The notes under the pieces: generated by a model
Told to the model about the DNA's origin: nothing
Database searches by the model: none
What the model saw: the letters and a program-made list of their open reading frames with translations, nothing else
Shown: in pieces, positions 14,086 through 23,550 of the stretch
Layout: each line of letters begins with the position of its first letter
How positions within the stretch are numbered: position 1 is the stretch's first letter
Origin: an uncultured Oscillospiraceae bacterium
GTDB lineage: Bacteria; Bacillota_A; Clostridia; Oscillospirales; Oscillospiraceae
DNA length: 27,370 bases
NCBI GenBank assembly: GCA_944387755.1
Contig: CALXGC010000135.1
Span: 1-27,370 of the forward strand
Direction of reading: 5' to 3'
Position numbers and translations under genes: made by a program

Positions 14086-15090
14086 ATGAATCTTCGGGAA
14101 CAGCGGGAGAGCCTGGAGGAGTCCCTCCTGTCCCCCCGCGCCTGCCGGGCCAGAGACAGCCGGGGCCGCCGCCGTCCGGAGGCGCCGTGCTCCATCCGCA
14201 CCTGCTTTCAGCGGGACACGGACCGCATTGTGTACAGCAAGGCCTTCCGGCGGCTGAAGCACAAGACCCAGGTGTTCCTCCAGCCGGAGGGAGACCACTA
14301 CCGCACCCGCATGACCCACACCCTGGAGGTAAGCCGCATTGCCCGCACCATCGCCCGCGCCCTCTCCCTCAACGAGGACCTCACCGAGGCGGTCGCCCTG
14401 GGCCACGACCTGGGCCACACCCCCTTCGGCCACGCGGGGGAGCGGCTGCTCAACGCCATCATGCCCGGCGGCTTCGCCCACTACCAGCAGTCCCTGCGGG
14501 TGGTGGACCGGCTGGAGAAGGAGGGCGAGGGCCTCAACCTCACCTGGGAGGTGCGCAACGGCATCGTCTGCCACACCAAGGGCCAGCAGGCCGCCACCCT
14601 GGAGGGCCAGGTGGTCCGCCTGGCAGACCAGATCGCCTACATCAACCACGACATCGAGGACGCCCTCCGGGGCGGCATCATCTACCCCATCGACATCCCC
14701 ATCGCCATCTCCAAAATTCTGGGCTTCACCCACGGCGACCGCATCAACGCCCTGGTGGCCGACGTGATCACTGCCAGCCGGGACCGGGACACCATCGTCC
14801 AGTCCCAGGAGGTGGGCGAGGCCATGGAGGCCCTGAAGGACTTCATGTTTGAGAGCGTCTACACCAACCCCCTGGCCAAGGGGGAGGAGGGAAAGGCCCA
14901 GGAGATGCTCCGCCGCCTGTTTGAGCACTATCAGAAAAACCCGGACGAGCTCCCCCCCGATTTCCAGGACATCCGCTGGCGGGAGGGCGTGGACCGCGCC
15001 GTGTGCGACTACATCGCCGGCATGACCGACCCCTTTGCCATCGAACAGTTCTCCAGGCTGTTTATCCCCATGGCCTGGAGCGTGAAATAG
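14086..15090 (+). CDS. dgt: dNTP triphosphohydrolase (dGTPase-like, HD domain)
   Basis: HD-domain enzyme that hydrolyses deoxynucleoside triphosphates to nucleoside and tripolyphosphate, controlling dNTP pools. The 334-aa protein has CFQRDTDRIVYSKAFRRLKHKTQVF near the N-terminus, then the metal ligands: His in RMTHTLEVSRIA, HD in ALGHDLGHTPFGHAGE, and a later Asp in RLADQIAYINHD. GGGAGGGGAG precedes the ATG. Placement directly before dnaG and rpoD is the usual clostridial order and ties dNTP control to the replication-transcription cluster. Substrate preference (dGTP versus broad) is not readable. Confidence 0.94.
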   Translation: MNLREQRESLEESLLSPRACRARDSRGRRRPEAPCSIRTCFQRDTDRIVYSKAFRRLKHKTQVFLQPEGDHYRTRMTHTLEVSRIARTIARALSLNEDLTEAVALGHDLGHTPFGHAGERLLNAIMPGGFAHYQQSLRVVDRLEKEGEGLNLTWEVRNGIVCHTKGQQAATLEGQVVRLADQIAYINHDIEDALRGGIIYPIDIPIAISKILGFTHGDRINALVADVITASRDRDTIVQSQEVGEAMEALKDFMFESVYTNPLAKGEEGKAQEMLRRLFEHYQKNPDELPPDFQDIRWREGVDRAVCDYIAGMTDPFAIEQFSRLFIPMAWSVK

Positions 15091-15140
15091 CCCCCCGGTT
15101 TCCGGCACACAATACAAAAACAGGAGAGGAGGGACGTCCC

Positions 15141-16900
15141 ATGTCCATTCCAGAGCGGTTTCTGGACGAGCTCATCGCCCGGACGGATATTGTGGACCTG
15201 GTGTCCGAGTCGGTTCACCTGGTCAAAAAAGGGCGCAACTACTGGGGCCTGTGCCCCTTTCACAGCGAAAAGACCCCCTCCTTCTCCGTCTCGCCGGACA
15301 AGCAGATTTTTAAGTGCTTCGGCTGCGGCAAGGGGGGCGGCGCGGTCAACTTCGTCATGGAGCTGGAGAACCTCCCCTTCCGGGAGGCCGTGGCGGCGCT
15401 GGCCCGCCGGGCGGGGATGGAAATGCCCGCTGAAGCCGCCGGCTCCTCCGCGGGCCGGGAGCGCCGGGAGAAGCTGCTGGCCATCAACAAGCAGGCCGCC
15501 CGCCTCTTCCACCGCTGGCTCTATGCGCCGGAGGGGGCCCAGGGACTGGACTACCTGCAAAAGCGCGGACTGACCCCCCAGACCCTCACCCGGTTCGGGC
15601 TGGGCTTCGCCCCCAACCGGTGGGAGGCCCTCATCGAGGCTATGTCCCAGGAGGGCTATGACAAGCGGGACCTGCTGGACGCCGGCCTGGCGGTGAACAA
15701 CAAAGACGGGCGCATCTACGACCGCTTCCGCAACCGGGTCATGTTCCCCATCATCGACATCCGGGGGGAGGTCATCGGCTTCGGCGGCCGGGTGATGGAC
15801 GACTCCACCCCCAAATATTTGAACTCTCCGGACACCCCGGTGTACAACAAGAGCCGCAACGTGTTCGCCATGAATTTTGCCAAAAAATCCAGGGCGGGGC
15901 GGGTCATCCTCACCGAGGGGTACATGGACACCATCTCCCTCCACCAGGCGGGATTTGACAGCGCCGTGGCCTCTCTGGGCACCTCCCTCACCCAGGAGCA
16001 CGCCCAGCTCCTGTCCCGCTATTTCCAGGAGGCCGTCATCGCCTACGACGGGGACGGCGCCGGCGTCTCCGCCGCCCAGCGGGCCATCCCCCTGCTGGAG
16101 AAGGCCGGCCTGAAGGTCCGGGTGCTCCGGGTCACGGGGGCAAAGGACCCGGACGAGTTCATCAAGGCCTACGGCCGGGACGCCTTCGCCCGCCTGCTGG
16201 ACCAGAGCGAACACCAGGTGGACTACCGCCTGGACCAGATCCGGGCCAAGTATAACCTGGAGGACGACGCCCAGCGGGTGTCCTTCGTGCAGGAGGCCGC
16301 CCAGCTGCTCTCCACTCTCCCCAGTCCGGTGGAGCGGGAGGTCTTCGGCGGCCACGCCGCCAAGACGGCGGGGGTCTCCCCGGAGGCCATGGCCCTGGAG
16401 GTCAAAAAAGCCTTTCAGCAGCGGGTGCGCCGGCTGGAGAAGCAGCAGGAGCGCCGGAATCTGACCCCCGCCCTGGAGCTTCAGCCACGCCTGCGGGAGT
16501 TCCGCTATGAGAACGTCCGCTCCGCCCAGGCGGAGGAGGGCGTCATCCGGCTTCTGATGCTGGACCCCGCCCTGCACACGGCCCTGGACGGCCTGCCGCC
16601 GGAGGAGTTTTCCTCCCCCCTGCTGGGCAAAATATACCGCCTTCTGCTCCGCCGCGCCCAGGAGGGCCGGTCCACCCAGGCGGCCCTTCTGGCGGAGGAC
16701 CTCACCGGCGAGGAGATGAACCACCTGTCCTCTGTGGCCAGCCGTCCGGAGTCCATGGACAACCGCCGGCAGGCCCTGACGGACTACATAGCCGTCATCC
16801 GGGACGAGGCCCTCAAGCGCAGCGGCATCGGCGGCGACGAGCTGCTCCGGGCCGCGCAGAGAAAGAATTTGAAGACAAAAGCATATATGGAGGAGACATC

Positions 16901-16904
<4 letters not shown>
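15141..16904 (+). CDS. dnaG: DNA primase
   Basis: Makes RNA primers at the replication fork. The 587-aa protein has the CHC2 zinc finger (C38, H41, C59, C62) in GLCPFH and [10 protein letters not shown], then the DnaG catalytic core with the Toprim motifs ILTEGYMDT (about 255-264) and YDGDGAG (about 302-308) carrying the acidic metal ligands. The C-terminal third, which binds DnaB helicase, is helical and less conserved. Start is the ATG at 15141 with AGGAGAGGAGGG upstream; the frame is open further upstream within dgt but has no better start. The stop overlaps the rpoD ATG (ATGA). Confidence 0.96.
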
Positions 16905-18253
<1,349 letters not shown>

Positions 18254-18257
18254 GGGC

Positions 18258-18293
18258 AAAAAAGCCGGAAGAGACAGCTCTTCCGGCTTTTTC
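18258..18293. terminator. Bidirectional terminator between rpoD and the M23 peptidase gene
   Basis: A perfect 15-bp stem (18259-18273 with 18278-18292) around an ACAG loop. Read on the plus strand it ends in CTTTTTCC after rpoD; read on the minus strand it ends in TTTTTTGCCC after the peptidase gene. It is the only sequence between the two convergent stops and serves both. Confidence 0.93.
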
Positions 18294-18297
18294 CTGT

Positions 18298-19518
18298 TCA
18301 ATTGAGCCGCGCTCCCCCTGAGTAGAGGGCCACGCTGAAGTAGTTCACCGGGTCCTGCCGCACGCCGTTGACCCGCACCTCCAGGTGCAGGTGGTTGCCG
18401 GTGGAGGAGCCGGTGGTGCCCACATAGCCGATGGTCTGGCCCTGGGACACCGTGTCCCCCTTGGAGCAGTTCCGCTGCACCATGTGGGCGTAGAGGGTGG
18501 AGGTGCCGTCGCTGTGGCTGATGACCACATAGTTCCCGTAGGAACTGTTATAGGTGGAGGTCGTCACCACGCCGCTCTTGGCGGCCAGGATGTGGGTCCA
18601 GGCCGGAGCGGGAATGTCAATGCCTGTGTGGTGGTGGAGCTTGCCGGTGATGGGGTGCCGCCGGCCGGCAAACAGGGAGGACAGGTTGTAGTACCCCGGC
18701 AGGGGCCACTGGAAGCCGCTCTCGCTCACCACATTGGTAATCTGCGCGGCCAGCTCCCGCTCGGCGGCGGCAATCTCCGCGTCGGCGGCGTTGGCGGCGG
18801 CCTGAAGCTTGGCCTCCTCCGCCTCCAGGTCCTGTTCCTGGTCGGCCAGCTGGCTGAGGAGGGCGTCCACCTCCGCGCGCTGGCTCTTCAGCTTGGCGTT
18901 GGCGGCCTCCTGCTGGTCCTTGGCGGCCTGCTGCTCCTGGCGGGCGGTCTCCAGCTCCGCCTTGTCCGCTTCAATCTGCTCCCGGAGGGCGATGAGCTGG
19001 TCCATGACCTGGTTGTCATAGTCCATAATCTCCTCCACCATCATGGCGTTGTCCAGCAGGTCGGAAAAGCTGGCCGAGGAGAACAGAATGGACCAGTAGG
19101 ACACCTCCCCCTGCTCCTCCATGTACCGCACCCGCTGGCAGAACAGCTCGTACTGGGCCTGCTCCTCCGCCTCCGCCTGGGCCAGCTCCGTCTCCTTCTG
19201 GGCGATGAGCTCGTCATATTTGGCAATCTGGGCGGAAATGCTGTCGATTTCCGCCTGGGTGGCGTTGATCTGCTGCTCCAGGAGGGTCTTGCGCTCCATG
19301 GCGTTGGCCTGGTCCTGGGCCAGGGCGTCCAGCTGCGCCTGAATCTCCTCCTGCTGGGCCTTCAGATCGTCCGCCTCCTGGCGCATGGCGTCAATCTCCG
19401 CCTGCGTCACAGCGGAGGCGGGCAGCACCGCCGTCTCCGGCAGCGCCGTCACCATCAGCGCCGCAGCCAGCGCCGCTGCCCCCAGCCGGAGAAGCCACTT
19501 CTTTCCGCGTGTATTCAT
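18298..19518 (-). CDS. Coiled-coil M23 (LytM) peptidoglycan endopeptidase
   Basis: Secreted cell wall hydrolase of 406 aa. A signal peptide (basic MNTRGKKW, hydrophobic core to about 30, cleavage near PASA at 33-36) is followed by a long heptad-rich coiled coil (about 38-265) and an M23 domain (about 285-395). The zinc ligands are complete: H297xxxD301 in HHHTGID, and H376xH378 in HLHLEV, with a catalytic His in LYAHM, so it should be active, unlike EnvC. The layout resembles EnvC and PcsB-like partners driven by FtsEX, whose genes lie just upstream. ATG 19518 is preferred over GTG 19527 because TGAGGTGG sits 5 bases upstream of it. Confidence 0.92.
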   Translation of the reverse strand: MNTRGKKWLLRLGAAALAAALMVTALPETAVLPASAVTQAEIDAMRQEADDLKAQQEEIQAQLDALAQDQANAMERKTLLEQQINATQAEIDSISAQIAKYDELIAQKETELAQAEAEEQAQYELFCQRVRYMEEQGEVSYWSILFSSASFSDLLDNAMMVEEIMDYDNQVMDQLIALREQIEADKAELETARQEQQAAKDQQEAANAKLKSQRAEVDALLSQLADQEQDLEAEEAKLQAAANAADAEIAAAERELAAQITNVVSESGFQWPLPGYYNLSSLFAGRRHPITGKLHHHTGIDIPAPAWTHILAAKSGVVTTSTYNSSYGNYVVISHSDGTSTLYAHMVQRNCSKGDTVSQGQTIGYVGTTGSSTGNHLHLEVRVNGVRQDPVNYFSVALYSGGARLN

Positions 19519-19528
19519 CCCGGCCACC

Positions 19529-19627
19529 TCACTGCATCCAGAGGGTGCCCGCCATAGGCAGAATCAGGGCGGCGACCATCACAATGGCCAGAATGCCCAT
19601 GATAATCCGCTGCTTCTTCGGTCTCAT
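19529..19627 (-). CDS. Small single-pass membrane peptide (32 aa)
   Basis: A 32-residue frame starting MRPKKQRIIMG with a hydrophobic stretch, ILAIVMVAALILPMAG, and ending LWMQ. The ATG at 19627 has AAAGGAG about 8 bases upstream, as good as the ribosome binding sites of its neighbours. It begins 17 bases after the ftsX stop and ends just before the peptidase start. The basic N-terminus suggests N-in topology, or it could be an uncleaved signal-like anchor. I do not recognise a named family. Position implies co-expression with FtsEX and the peptidase. Confidence 0.65.
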   Translation of the reverse strand: MRPKKQRIIMGILAIVMVAALILPMAGTLWMQ

Positions 19628-19644
19628 GCCCGCGCTCCTTTCCG

Positions 19645-20535
19645 TCAAACCTGCAAAAATTTCCGAATGGCCACCACGGAGCCCACCACGCCGATGAGCA
19701 GCCCGGCCAGGATAAAAATGCCCAAAAAGCTCAGCGCCAGAGACGAAAAGGGCAGGATGACCAGCAGTGACAGCCCGTTGGACTGAATCACCGCCTTGGC
19801 AACCAGCTCGTACACGCCCCACTGGATGAAGAAAGCGGCCAGCGCGCCGGTCATGCCCAAAATCATACCCTCCACAATGAAGGGCCAGCGGATGAAGGCG
19901 TTGGTGGCGCCGCACATCTTCATGATGGCGATCTCCTCCCGGCGGTAAAATGTGGCCAGCCGGATGGTGTTGGCGATGATAAACAGGGACACAATGGCCA
20001 GCATAGTGACCAGCACCGCCGCCACGCCGGCGGCGATGTTCCGCACCATCACAAAGCCCTGGGCAATCTCCAGCTCCGCTCTGGTGTTGACCACTCCCCG
20101 CACCTGCTCCACCTGCTCCACCGTCTGGCCCATCAGTTCGATGTCGGCCACGTGAATCTCAAACCGGTCCCGGAGCACCTCGTCGGGCAGGTCGGCCAGC
20201 AGGGGGTTGTCCTCCCGGCCCGCCCGGAACTCCTCCAGGGCCTGGGTCCTGGTGACGAAGGCCACCGCCCCCACGTTGGGGACGGCCTCAATCTGCGGCT
20301 GAAGGGCGCGGGCCTCCTCCTCGGTGTAGTTCTCGTCAATATAGGCCAGAAACAGGTTGTCGTCCTCCAAATCTCCCAGCATGTGGTTCAGATTGACCGC
20401 CACCAGAGAGAAGGAGCCCATAATCAGCAGACAGGCCACAATCATGCACACGGCGGCAAAGGACATAAAGCCGTGGGTGAAGATGGAGTGGAAGCCCTCG
20501 CTGCAATAGTATTGAAAGTCAAATTTTTTCGCCAT
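19645..20535 (-). CDS. ftsX: Cell division ABC transporter-like permease FtsX
   Basis: Membrane half of the FtsEX complex, which passes ATP-driven conformational change to peptidoglycan hydrolases outside the cell. The 296-aa protein has four membrane segments (about 22-44, 170-195, 220-243, 265-290) and a large extracellular loop after the first (about 45-165), the hydrolase-contact region. The cytoplasmic coupling segment FYRREEIAIMKMCGATNAFIRWPF is the FtsX signature. It starts at 20535 inside ftsE (17-bp overlap), typical of the ftsE-ftsX pair. Confidence 0.95.
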   Translation of the reverse strand: MAKKFDFQYYCSEGFHSIFTHGFMSFAAVCMIVACLLIMGSFSLVAVNLNHMLGDLEDDNLFLAYIDENYTEEEARALQPQIEAVPNVGAVAFVTRTQALEEFRAGREDNPLLADLPDEVLRDRFEIHVADIELMGQTVEQVEQVRGVVNTRAELEIAQGFVMVRNIAAGVAAVLVTMLAIVSLFIIANTIRLATFYRREEIAIMKMCGATNAFIRWPFIVEGMILGMTGALAAFFIQWGVYELVAKAVIQSNGLSLLVILPFSSLALSFLGIFILAGLLIGVVGSVVAIRKFLQV

Positions 20536-21208
20536 TGTAGTACCCGCCTGTCTCGTCGCTGATGATCTTTCCGTCCTCGATGGCCACCACCCGCTTGGAG
20601 AAGCGGTTGACCAGGCTCTTCTCGTGGGTGACGACCAGCATGGTGGTGCCCAGGTCGTTGATCCGCTCCAGGAGCATCATAATCTCCAGGGAGCGGCTGG
20701 GGTCCAGGTTTCCGGTGGGCTCGTCGGCGATGATCATGTTGGGGTTGTTCACCAGGGCCCGTGCGATGGCCACCCGCTGCTGCTCGCCGCCGGAGAGCTC
20801 GCCGGGGTACCGGTTGCTCTTCTTCTCCAGCCCCACCAGCTGCAGCACATAGGGAATCCGCCGCTTCACGTCCCGGTTGGAGGCCCCGATGGCCTTCATG
20901 GCGAAGGCCAGGTTTTCATAGACCGTTTTCTTGTCAATCAGGCGGAAATCCTGAAACACCACTCCCAGGGTCCGCCGCATCAGGGGCACCTGCCGGGGGC
21001 TGATGTTGTTCAGACTGTAGCCGTTGACCATCAGCCTGCCGTCGGTGAGCTTAATTTCCCCGGTAATCAGCTTGATAATGGTGGACTTCCCCGACCCGGA
21101 GGGGCCCACCAGAAAGACAAATTCTCCGTCGTCAATGCGCAGGTTGATGCCCTTCAGCGCCTTTGTGCCGTTGTCATATTCCTTATAGACGTCAATAAAG
21201 CGTATCAT
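20519..21208 (-). CDS. ftsE: Cell division ATP-binding protein FtsE
   Basis: ATPase half of FtsEX, cytosolic and membrane-bound through FtsX. The 229-aa protein shows Walker A GPSGSGKST (35-43), a Q-loop at VVFQDFRL, the signature LSGGEQQR, Walker B MIIADEPTGNLD, and the H-loop VVTHEK. IRFIDVYKEYDNGTKALKGI is the family's usual N-terminus. GGTGAGGAG lies 8-9 bases before the ATG at 21208. A TTGACA promoter lies about 95 bases upstream. Confidence 0.96.
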   Translation of the reverse strand: MIRFIDVYKEYDNGTKALKGINLRIDDGEFVFLVGPSGSGKSTIIKLITGEIKLTDGRLMVNGYSLNNISPRQVPLMRRTLGVVFQDFRLIDKKTVYENLAFAMKAIGASNRDVKRRIPYVLQLVGLEKKSNRYPGELSGGEQQRVAIARALVNNPNMIIADEPTGNLDPSRSLEIMMLLERINDLGTTMLVVTHEKSLVNRFSKRVVAIEDGKIISDETGGYYNGEKI

Positions 21209-21300
21209 ATGTAAAACTCCTCACCCGTCTGTCTGTCGTTTTCCGCGGCGCAGGCGCCGCCCTGGATGGGGAATGATTTCCCAAAAAACCTTCGCCTTTT

Positions 21301-21329
21301 AGGCTACACCCGTAACCTATCTTTGTCAA
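21301..21329 (-). promoter_or_regulatory. ftsEX promoter and leader
   Basis: On the minus strand a perfect -35 TTGACA (21324-21329), a 17-bp spacer and TAGCCT (21301-21306) as a weak -10. The roughly 90-base leader to ftsE can form small hairpins, GGGAA/TTCCC and GCGGCG/CGCCGC; no riboswitch family is recognised. The remainder of the gap up to 21385 is AT-rich with no gene. Confidence 0.5.
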
Positions 21330-21389
21330 TGGCAATTTTCGGTTTTATGTCGCCTTTTTTCAACTGATTTCGCCCGCCGGGACGGGGTG

Positions 21390-21429
21390 AAAAAAGGGCC
21401 TCTGTCCGCACTGCGGCGGACAGAGGCCC
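21390..21429 (-). terminator. Rho-independent terminator after the PucR-type regulator
   Basis: On the minus strand a perfect 14-bp stem (arms 21416-21429 and 21396-21409) with a 6-base loop, followed by six T (21390-21395). It starts 23 bases after the regulator's stop, so this gene is a monocistronic unit insulated from ftsEX. Confidence 0.92.
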
Positions 21430-21451
21430 CGCTCTCATGGCCTGTGGGCGG

Positions 21452-22543
21452 TCAGGAGTCCTTGCCCCGGGAGATCAGGTACTTCTTGACCATCAGCGCC
21501 ACCTTGAAGGTGATGGCGTCGTCGAACTCCCGCAGGTCCAGACCGGTGAGCTTTTTGATCTTCTCCAGGCGGTACACCAGGGTATTCCGGTGGACGAAGA
21601 GCTTCCGGGCCGTCTCGGACACGTTCAGGTTGTTCTCGAAGAACTTGTTGATGGTGAGCAGGGTCTCCTGATCCAGGGCGTCGATGGGATTCTTCTTGAA
21701 GACCTCCTGGAGGAACATCTGGCACAGCACCGTGGGGAGCTGGTAGATCAGCCGCCCGATGCCCAGATTCTCAAAGTTGATGACCGTCTTCTCGGTGTCG
21801 AAGACCTTGCCCACGTCGATGGCCACGCCGGCCTCTTTATAGGCCCTGGCCAGGTCCCGAATGTGGGTGACGACGCTGCCGATGCCGATGACGACCTTCA
21901 CACCCAGCTCCTGGGTGACGGCGGTGACAATCTGCTTGGCGATGCGCTGCAGCTCTCTGGAGTCGGCCCCCTCCGGGAGCTGTTTGATGAGGGCGACGTC
22001 CGTCTCATTGATGGAGATGACGAAGTCGGTCTGCTTGTCGGGGAACAGGTCCTGAATGACGTCGATGGCGCTCACCTCCGCGGGGCCGAGCTGGCGCACC
22101 AGGAACGCGGCCCGCGGGGCCTCGGAGACGAAGTGGAGCTCCTTGGCCTGGGTATAAATATCCCCCAGGAGGATATTGTCGGAGATGATATTTTTGACAA
22201 AGGTCGCCTTGTCGTGCTTCTCCTCATAGTAGGCCTTGGCGTTGTTGAAGGCCACCACCGCCATGGCGCACAGGGAGGCGGCCATCTCGTCCTCGCCCTG
22301 CACGAAGGCGGCGTAGTCGAACTGAGCGCCCCAGGCCGTCAGCGGCTTGAAGGTTCTGCCCTCGAAATGGGCGGCCGCGTGGTCCGCAGCGTTGACGGCA
22401 GTGACCGCGCCGGCCCACGGCTCGCCGATACAGGTCAACTCGCTGCAGGCCACCACCACACCATCTGCGTCAATCACGCCGATGGTACGGTCGATGCTGT
22501 CTTTCATCTGGAGCACAACGCCCTGAAACATCCTGCTGGACAC
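21452..22543 (-). CDS. PucR/CdaR-type transcriptional regulator
   Basis: A 363-aa cytosolic regulator. The C-terminus carries the PucR-type HTH_30: LNVSETARKLFVHRNTLVYR, then LEKIKKLTGLDLREFDDAITF. The middle (about 130-270) resembles the GGDEF-like domain of CdaR proteins without the GGDEF residues, and the N-terminus (about 1-120, MFQGVVLQMKDSIDRTIGV) is a sensor-like domain, perhaps for sugar diacids. The start is a GTG at 22543 with GGGAGG 7 bases upstream; the open frame extends upstream across the promoter and is rejected. The signal it senses is unknown; with no transport or catabolic genes nearby, its target is probably elsewhere or it is a global regulator. Confidence 0.85.
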   Translation of the reverse strand: MSSRMFQGVVLQMKDSIDRTIGVIDADGVVVACSELTCIGEPWAGAVTAVNAADHAAAHFEGRTFKPLTAWGAQFDYAAFVQGEDEMAASLCAMAVVAFNNAKAYYEEKHDKATFVKNIISDNILLGDIYTQAKELHFVSEAPRAAFLVRQLGPAEVSAIDVIQDLFPDKQTDFVISINETDVALIKQLPEGADSRELQRIAKQIVTAVTQELGVKVVIGIGSVVTHIRDLARAYKEAGVAIDVGKVFDTEKTVINFENLGIGRLIYQLPTVLCQMFLQEVFKKNPIDALDQETLLTINKFFENNLNVSETARKLFVHRNTLVYRLEKIKKLTGLDLREFDDAITFKVALMVKKYLISRGKDS

Positions 22544-22582
22544 ATGGATCCCTCCCAAGTATTTCTCATAAACGCTACACAC

Positions 22583-22625
22583 ATTATAACGGCTTACCCC
22601 CCAGTTTGGCAAGAGGGTTTGCCAA
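22583..22625 (-). promoter_or_regulatory. Promoter and operator-like palindrome of the PucR-type regulator
   Basis: On the minus strand TTGCCA (-35, 22607-22612), an 18-bp spacer and a perfect TATAAT (22583-22588). A perfect inverted repeat, TTGGCAA and TTGCCAA with a 6-base spacer (22606-22625), overlaps the -35 box, and an A-tract lies just upstream. This arrangement suggests a repressor or autoregulatory site. Confidence 0.7.
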
Positions 22626-22661
22626 TTTTTTTGTGGAAAACAACCAAAACTTTCCCACACC

Positions 22662-23378
22662 CTATCGAAGGCGCTCCAGAGCCTCCCGCTCCTGGGGCGT
22701 CAGGGGCCTCCACTCCCCCGGCTGGAGGGCGGGATCCAGGGCCAGCGGCCCCATGGACAGCCGCTTCAGAAAACGCACCGGCTTGCCCCGCGCGGCCAGC
22801 ATTCGCTTGACCTGGTGGTACTTCCCCTCCCGCAGGGTAATCCGGCAGCTCGTCCCCCCGTCCAGGGGCTCCAGCTCCGCCGGCAGGCAGCGCAGTCCGT
22901 CCCCCAGCGTCATTCCGGCGGCCAGGGCGTCTGCGTCGGACTGGTCCAGCACCCCGTCCACCTGGGCGAAATACACCTTGTCCACATGCCGCTTCGGAGC
23001 CAGCAGGCCGTGTCCCAGGGGGCCGTCGTCGGTCAGCAGCAGCAGGCCCTCCGTGTCCTTGTCCAGCCGCCCCACCGGAAACAGCCCCCGGCGGCGCAGG
23101 TGCTCCGGCAGCAGGTCCAGCACCGTCCTCTGGCTCCGGTCCTCTGTGGCGGAGAGCAGCCCCGCCGGCTTGTTGAGCATCAGATAGACAAAGGGGGCGC
23201 AGTCCACCGCCTGACCGTCCACCGTCAAAACAACGGACGCCGGGTCGTATTTGTCCTCCGGCCGGAGCACCGGAGCCCCGTCCGCCAGCACCCGGCCCTG
23301 ACGCACCAGCTCCTTTGTCTCCCGGCGGGACCACCGCCCAGTGGACGCCAGCAGCTTATCCAGCCGTTCCAGGCCCAT
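22662..23378 (-). CDS. RsuA-family rRNA pseudouridine synthase
   Basis: Converts a specific uridine in ribosomal RNA to pseudouridine, most likely U516 of 16S rRNA in E. coli numbering. The 238-aa protein has an N-terminal S4 RNA-binding domain (about 3-60, ERLDKLLASTGRWSRRE) and a catalytic domain with the aspartate in GRLDKDTEGLLLLT (about 103-116), then KVYFAQVDG and EGKYHQVKRML. That motif set is RsuA/RluB/RluE type. Start is the ATG at 23378 with GGGGGGAGCAGG upstream and a near-consensus promoter about 50 bases further. The site specificity among family members is not certain. Confidence 0.93.
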   Translation of the reverse strand: MGLERLDKLLASTGRWSRRETKELVRQGRVLADGAPVLRPEDKYDPASVVLTVDGQAVDCAPFVYLMLNKPAGLLSATEDRSQRTVLDLLPEHLRRRGLFPVGRLDKDTEGLLLLTDDGPLGHGLLAPKRHVDKVYFAQVDGVLDQSDADALAAGMTLGDGLRCLPAELEPLDGGTSCRITLREGKYHQVKRMLAARGKPVRFLKRLSMGPLALDPALQPGEWRPLTPQEREALERLR

Positions 23379-23426
23379 CCTGCTCCCCCCGTCTCTCAGA
23401 AATTCCGGTTTTCCACACGTTGGTCT

Positions 23427-23455
23427 ATTGTACCAAAGCCTTCGGTTAAATTCAA
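23427..23455 (-). promoter_or_regulatory. Promoter of the pseudouridine synthase gene
   Basis: On the minus strand TTGAAT (23450-23455), a 17-bp spacer and TACAAT (23427-23432) preceded by an extended TGG, about 50 bases before the start at 23378. Confidence 0.75.
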
Positions 23456-23550
23456 CACTTTTTTGAACGCTCCTCTCCGCCGGCCGTCATACCGGCCTGG
23501 AGCGGCGCATAGAAATACTCCGGAACCCCACCGGAAAGGAGCGATGCGCC

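Noticed and set aside
21209..21300. Riboswitch or T-box in the ftsE leader
   Set aside because: Only short simple hairpins are visible and no conserved aptamer or T-box sequence is recognised.
22544..22660. N-terminal extension of the PucR-type regulator from an ATG at 22660
   Set aside because: It would be encoded across the TTGCCA/TATAAT promoter and operator; the GTG at 22543 has a proper ribosome binding site.
22626..22661. Hairpin GTGGGAAA/TTTTCCAC after the pseudouridine synthase gene as a terminator
   Set aside because: On the minus strand it is followed by an A-run, not a T-run; the A-run more likely serves as an upstream promoter element.
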